Positions 62,590-64,000 of a DNA stretch of 64,000 bases are shown in pieces. The position numbers and the translations under genes were made by a program. The stretch covers positions 12,541,001 to 12,605,000 of the forward strand of contig NC_088308.1 of the NCBI RefSeq assembly GCF_910592395.1, given 5' to 3'. The notes under the pieces are model-generated. The model was not told the DNA's origin and did not search any database. It was given only the letters and a program-made list of their open reading frames with translations. How positions within the stretch are numbered: position 1 is the stretch's first letter; each line of letters starts with the position of its first letter. The stretch comes from Lineus longissimus. Its lineage: Eukaryota > Nemertea > Pilidiophora > Heteronemertea > Lineidae.

Positions 62590-64000
62590 GTATGGAAATT
62601 TTTTGAAATATTTCAAATATGTGTTCTTGCCAAACAAGGCTTGCATTTGGCTAAAATCATCATCAGGTTCAGTATTCCCACGCTTGCCGCATTGCTAGTA
62701 ATGATAATAATAAAATAAGCAGTCACCCATTTGATTTTATAATGCTATGGTATGGCGGGGCTGGTTGTTGCAATCTGGTACGTCGCTTCATTGCTATCAT
62801 GTTTCAGTGGTGTTGCAAGTGGGGGTGATTTGGGTGTGATGAAGTAATCCAGAAATGCCACCAAAGTAGAACGGTAAGTTGAATTCTGTTGGCGTGGCAG
62901 AGTTAGGCTGGGGGAGGTGCCCTAAAAGTTTACGCACTTTGAGATGTAATCAATTCTGCTGCCAAATGAACATCGTTATGTCCAGCACACTGTGTGCTGG
63001 ACATCTTGAATCCGCTTGCTTTCTTTCTTCATCCCAATTTTTCAGTTTGCCCACAAGATCAACCAAACGGCTCCAAATGCCTCCATCCAAAAAATCACTG
63101 ATGTCTAGGCTCACATGAATATCCAGGTCTACATTCAAAAATGAATTCAATATTTAAAGTCGTTTGGTGAGATTTGGGCGATTTTGGGTGAAAAATTTAG
63201 TGTTTACAATCGATATTCTAAATATAGCCACGTGGCCGTGACATCATGACGATACATACATTTCTCGTGTGTCTGTTCTCATTTGCAGATTTCCTCTAGG
63301 TACCAATTCTGTTTCTGCTTTTGAAATTATTATACTCCCTACAGTGCGGGAACCCGCTACTACAGTGCGTGAAATGTTTCATAAAACGATGATATTTGCC
63401 GGTTCTGTATTTTTATTACGATGAAACATGTTGATGAAATAAAGTGATTGTGCATGTTGTATTTTCCAAATGCTGTTTACTTGTTTCCTTAGCATGGGGT
63501 GAATCCCATGATGGATTTGCTGGAGGACAAAACAGCGCAGCACTGTGAATGCGATGTCGGAGTGGATAAAATTCTCAAATGTTATTGGTCAACAGAATAT
63601 TTAGTCCAGCATATTGACCAATCACGATGCAGGGTGGCATTGTCTCCCTGTATATCGCGCATATGCAAGATGCCACATGTGCCATGACATGCATGACATG
63701 CATAATTGTTGCGAGAAGATCGCTGATAAAATGTTGAGTCATCCTCCCGATTTCTGCCGAAATCATTGTTAACCCATATGGGGGCACCTACGGAGAACGC
63801 GTACCTTTTATAAAGCTGAAAACGGGCACTTACGGCTAATTCCGTATGTTATTTGAATCACCCACTACAAGGGAGAATCCCCATAACGTCATCAGTTATC
63901 ACCGTGCAGCTGTGAAGAATGACCAATTCGCCTTTGTGTGTGTTTGATTTCGTCTTTTCGATGTATTTTGGGGGGAGGGGGGTTCTGAGGGAGGGACGAG
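62590..64000. other. Intron to the right edge, no further exon found
   Basis: I searched all + frames for the next ABCC segment (AFVSLxLFNILRFPL-type) and did not see it, so the intron continues past the edge. A 27-bp perfect palindrome (62978-63004) is the only notable structure. An AATAAAG word with a following TTTCCTTAG acceptor-like tract lies at 63439-63493. Confidence 0.55.
62978..63004. repeat. 27-bp perfect palindrome
   Basis: The arms ATGTCCAGCACAC and GTGTGCTGGACAT are exact complements around a single T. It can form a cruciform or hairpin; role unknown. Confidence 0.9.

Overview
The window is eukaryotic, most likely from a marine invertebrate; I cannot name the species. It contains spliced coding exons with GT/AG borders, very long introns and no bacterial-type gene packing. 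It also holds a broad mix of animal transposon classes: PIF/Harbinger, MULE, CR1/Jockey-like LINEs, a DIRS-type tyrosine-recombinase retroelement, piggyBac-type MITEs and many Helitron/Helentron-like elements.

The only host gene I can support is a long-type multidrug-resistance-associated ABC transporter (ABCC1/MRP1-like) on the + strand. Eleven coding exons lie between 10641 and 62589. Their splice phases chain without a break (0-0, 0-0, 0-0, 0-0, 0-2, 2-2, 2-2, 2-0, 0-0, 0-0, 0-0) and give about 550 residues. These cover most of TMD0, the L0/lasso linker and the first part of TMD1. The start exon and everything from late TMD1 through both nucleotide-binding domains lie outside the window or were not found.

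Layout: 1-10640 is transposon-rich flank. It has a MULE transposase relic, a LINE split by a Harbinger element that keeps an intact transposase and a Myb-like partner gene, and a 1-kb MITE. From 10641 to 62589 it is the ABCC gene, with introns filled by nested repeats. Intron 4 (21042-34050) holds a 6.1-kb DIRS element (25077-31194) with a damaged Gag, RT/RNase H and tyrosine recombinase, together with piggyBac-like and Harbinger-like MITEs. The other large introns are dominated by non-autonomous rolling-circle-like elements, all in the same + orientation as the gene. From 62590 to the end no further exon is recognised.

The most interesting structure is the rolling-circle set. Each terminal family has a T-tract, a 5' hairpin, a pyrimidine-rich microsatellite, a variable middle, a copy of the 5' end inverted near the 3' end, and a short 3' hairpin followed by CTTGTT, CTAGTT or TTTCATT. 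Two insertions have an uninterrupted paralogue elsewhere in the window and show no target-site duplication. Six elements also carry what looks like a small two-exon transcription unit: a first exon with a consensus donor, an intron of 0.6 to 1.4 kb, and a last exon ending in AATAAA. One terminal-exon family is shared between elements with different ends. Another abundant core repeat carries a perfect AGGTCA-N3-AGGTCA motif 11 times in or near this transporter gene. The calls rest on reading by eye; no search, folding or alignment program was run.
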